Origin: Chitinophagaceae bacterium
Lineage (GTDB): Bacteria > Bacteroidota > Bacteroidia > Chitinophagales > Chitinophagaceae
Assembly: GCA_019638595.1 (NCBI GenBank)
Contig: JAHBTJ010000011.1
Location: forward strand, 62,001 to 126,000
DNA: 64,000 nucleotides
Direction of reading: 5' to 3'
The position numbers and the translations under genes were made by a program. The notes under the pieces were generated by a model, which searched no databases, was not told the origin of the DNA, and saw only the letters and a program-made list of their open reading frames with translations. Positions 62,821 to 64,000 of the stretch are shown here, piece by piece. Each line of letters begins with the position of its first letter. The stretch's first letter is position 1.

Positions 62821-64000
62821 ATGAAGTATTTACCGTTGGATCCCGAAATTTTTGTCCAGAACAGGAAGCGATTTGCCGCCCGTATGGAAAAGAATTCTAT
62901 AGCTATATTTAACAGCAACGATGAATTGCCTTCCAATGGCGACGCACTGTATAAATTCAAACAAAATTCCGACCTGTACTGGTTAACAGGCATTGAGCAG
63001 GAAGATACGATGCTCATTCTTTATCCCGATAATCCCGATAAAAATTTCAGGGAAGTGCTGGTGCTGGTTCGCCCGAATGAGCTAAAGGAAAAATGGGACG
63101 GCAGGCGGCTCAGGGCCAAAGAAGCTACCGCTATTTCGGGCATTACCACTATCGTGTGGCTTGATACGCTGGATGGGTTGCTGCAGCCGTGGATCCATAG
63201 CGCATCCAACATCTACCTCAATACAAACGAAAACGATCGCAAGGCAAATGTGGTTCCGGTACGCGACTATCGCTACGCGCGTGAAATGCGGCGGAGGTAT
63301 CCCTTGCACAATTACAAAAGAAGCGCGGTAATTTTAAAAGAATTACGGGCTGTTAAAACATCCCGGGAAATAGCGGTAATACAAAAGGCGATTGATATTA
63401 CCGAAAAAGCCTTTCGCAGGTTGTTGTCGTTCATCCGGCCAGGTGTAATGGAATATGAAATTGAAGCGGAGATCTGTCACGAGTTTTTGCGGAACCGCGC
63501 TACCGGCCCTGCCTATGGCTCCATAATTGCCGGGGGCGACAGGGCGAGAATATTGCATTATGTATCTAACAGCGACGAATGTAAAGATGGCGAACTGGTA
63601 TTGATGGATTTTGGTGCCGAATATGGCGGGTATTGCGCCGACCTTACCCGCACCGTTCCCGTAAACGGTAAGTTCACAAAAAGGCAGAAACAGGTATATG
63701 ATGCCTGTTTGCATTTACACCGGTTTGCGGCCGCTGCTTTAAAGCCGGGTATTTTACTGGCCGATTATACCGATAAAGTAGGAGAGGAAGCTACCAGGCA
63801 ATTTATAAAGATCGGCTTATTGTCGAAGCAGGATGTTAAAAACGAGGATAAGAGCAATCGTGCTTATAGAAAATATTTGTATCATGGCATATCCCATCAC
63901 CTGGGAATAGACGTGCACGACCTGGGGCCGCGTGTTACGCCGGTTGCCGTAGGAATGGTTTTTACCGTAGAGCCCGGTATTTACATTGAAGAAGAACAAA
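62821..64000 (+). CDS. pepP: Aminopeptidase P family protein (PepP), partial at window edge
   Basis: Open from ATG 62821 to the end of the window (393 codons), so the C-terminus is missing. N-terminal domain with LPLDPEIFVQNRKRFAARMEKNSIAIFNSNDELPSNGDALYKFKQNSDLYWLTGI, then the pita-bread catalytic domain: LVLMDFGAEYGGYCADLTRTVPVNGKF (two metal-binding Asp), YHGISHHLGIDVHD (His) and VFTVEPGIYI (Glu); the last ligand Glu lies beyond the window. It removes N-terminal residues before proline. Confidence 0.92.
   Translation, partial: MKYLPLDPEIFVQNRKRFAARMEKNSIAIFNSNDELPSNGDALYKFKQNSDLYWLTGIEQEDTMLILYPDNPDKNFREVLVLVRPNELKEKWDGRRLRAKEATAISGITTIVWLDTLDGLLQPWIHSASNIYLNTNENDRKANVVPVRDYRYAREMRRRYPLHNYKRSAVILKELRAVKTSREIAVIQKAIDITEKAFRRLLSFIRPGVMEYEIEAEICHEFLRNRATGPAYGSIIAGGDRARILHYVSNSDECKDGELVLMDFGAEYGGYCADLTRTVPVNGKFTKRQKQVYDACLHLHRFAAAALKPGILLADYTDKVGEEATRQFIKIGLLSKQDVKNEDKSNRAYRKYLYHGISHHLGIDVHDLGPRVTPVAVGMVFTVEPGIYIEEEQ

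Overview
The window comes from a member of the Bacteroidota, most likely the family Chitinophagaceae. The evidence is: the primary sigma factor is the short Bacteroidetes type (285 residues); the best promoter has the Bacteroidetes layout (TTTG, 20 bases, TACCTTTG, ahead of rpsJ); genes almost all lack Shine-Dalgarno sites; LptE, secG and mltG follow a sigma-54 activator in the order usual for this phylum; and families such as DUF6157, DUF6089 and the Dabb, BaiN and FucP-type proteins have their closest recognisable forms there. No rRNA, tRNA, CRISPR array or complete transposase gene was found.

Layout. 1-7137: accessory and metabolic genes, namely a DNA methyltransferase repair protein, a two-gene YeeE/DUF6691 sulfur transporter, a DoxX-like membrane protein, a small two-helix membrane protein, a truncated ORF6N protein and a secreted GH2 glycosidase. 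7404-20282: an S10-spc ribosomal protein operon (rpsJ to rplO, then secY and map) that stops after map, with unusually long, hairpin-forming spacers. 20279-28613: a ClC channel, a Crp/Fnr regulator with N-terminal cysteines and an FNR-like site upstream, an acyltransferase, a BaiN-type flavoprotein, an FucP-type sugar transporter and a DUF6157 gene. 28723-35642: miaB, a HepT remnant, then the envelope cluster EBP-lptE-hypothetical-secG-mltG-yihY. 35778-45235: pgi, threonine aldolase, rpoD, trxB, folB, a TPR protein, an M1 peptidase and a DUF6089 barrel protein. 45853-52032: a three-gene cassette of Planctomycete-type cytochrome/DUF1549-DUF1553, DUF1501 and DUF2231-cytochrome-LRR proteins. 52102 to the end: a Dabb protein, RluD, a 1159-residue outer-membrane protein, an MHS transporter, a sugar-isomerase-like lipoprotein, an LTA-synthase-like sulfatase and the start of an aminopeptidase P that runs off the window.

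Two kinds of structure are not explained by genes. First, two non-coding mobile elements (27391-28126 and 52477-53085) share 17-20 base terminal inverted repeats, 9-base target duplications and an almost identical left part ending in a built-in terminator; a third, partial relative lies at 45454-45625. Second, many spacers are filled by degenerate iterated short words (built on GCTGATAGC, AAATTTCAAATTT, TTTATAGTTTG/CAAACCATAAA and GTTACAGGTT) arranged as inverted arms around a short core, sometimes nested one family within another. Several of these sit inside the ribosomal operon, where they must be transcribed and can fold.

How the genes work together: the ribosomal operon, rpoD, miaB, rluD, secY/secG and map are housekeeping translation and export. 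The EBP-lptE-mltG-yihY group and the acyltransferase serve the envelope. The GH2 enzyme, FucP-like transporter, DUF1549/DUF1501 cassette and sugar-isomerase-like lipoprotein suggest a polysaccharide-degrading lifestyle (inference).
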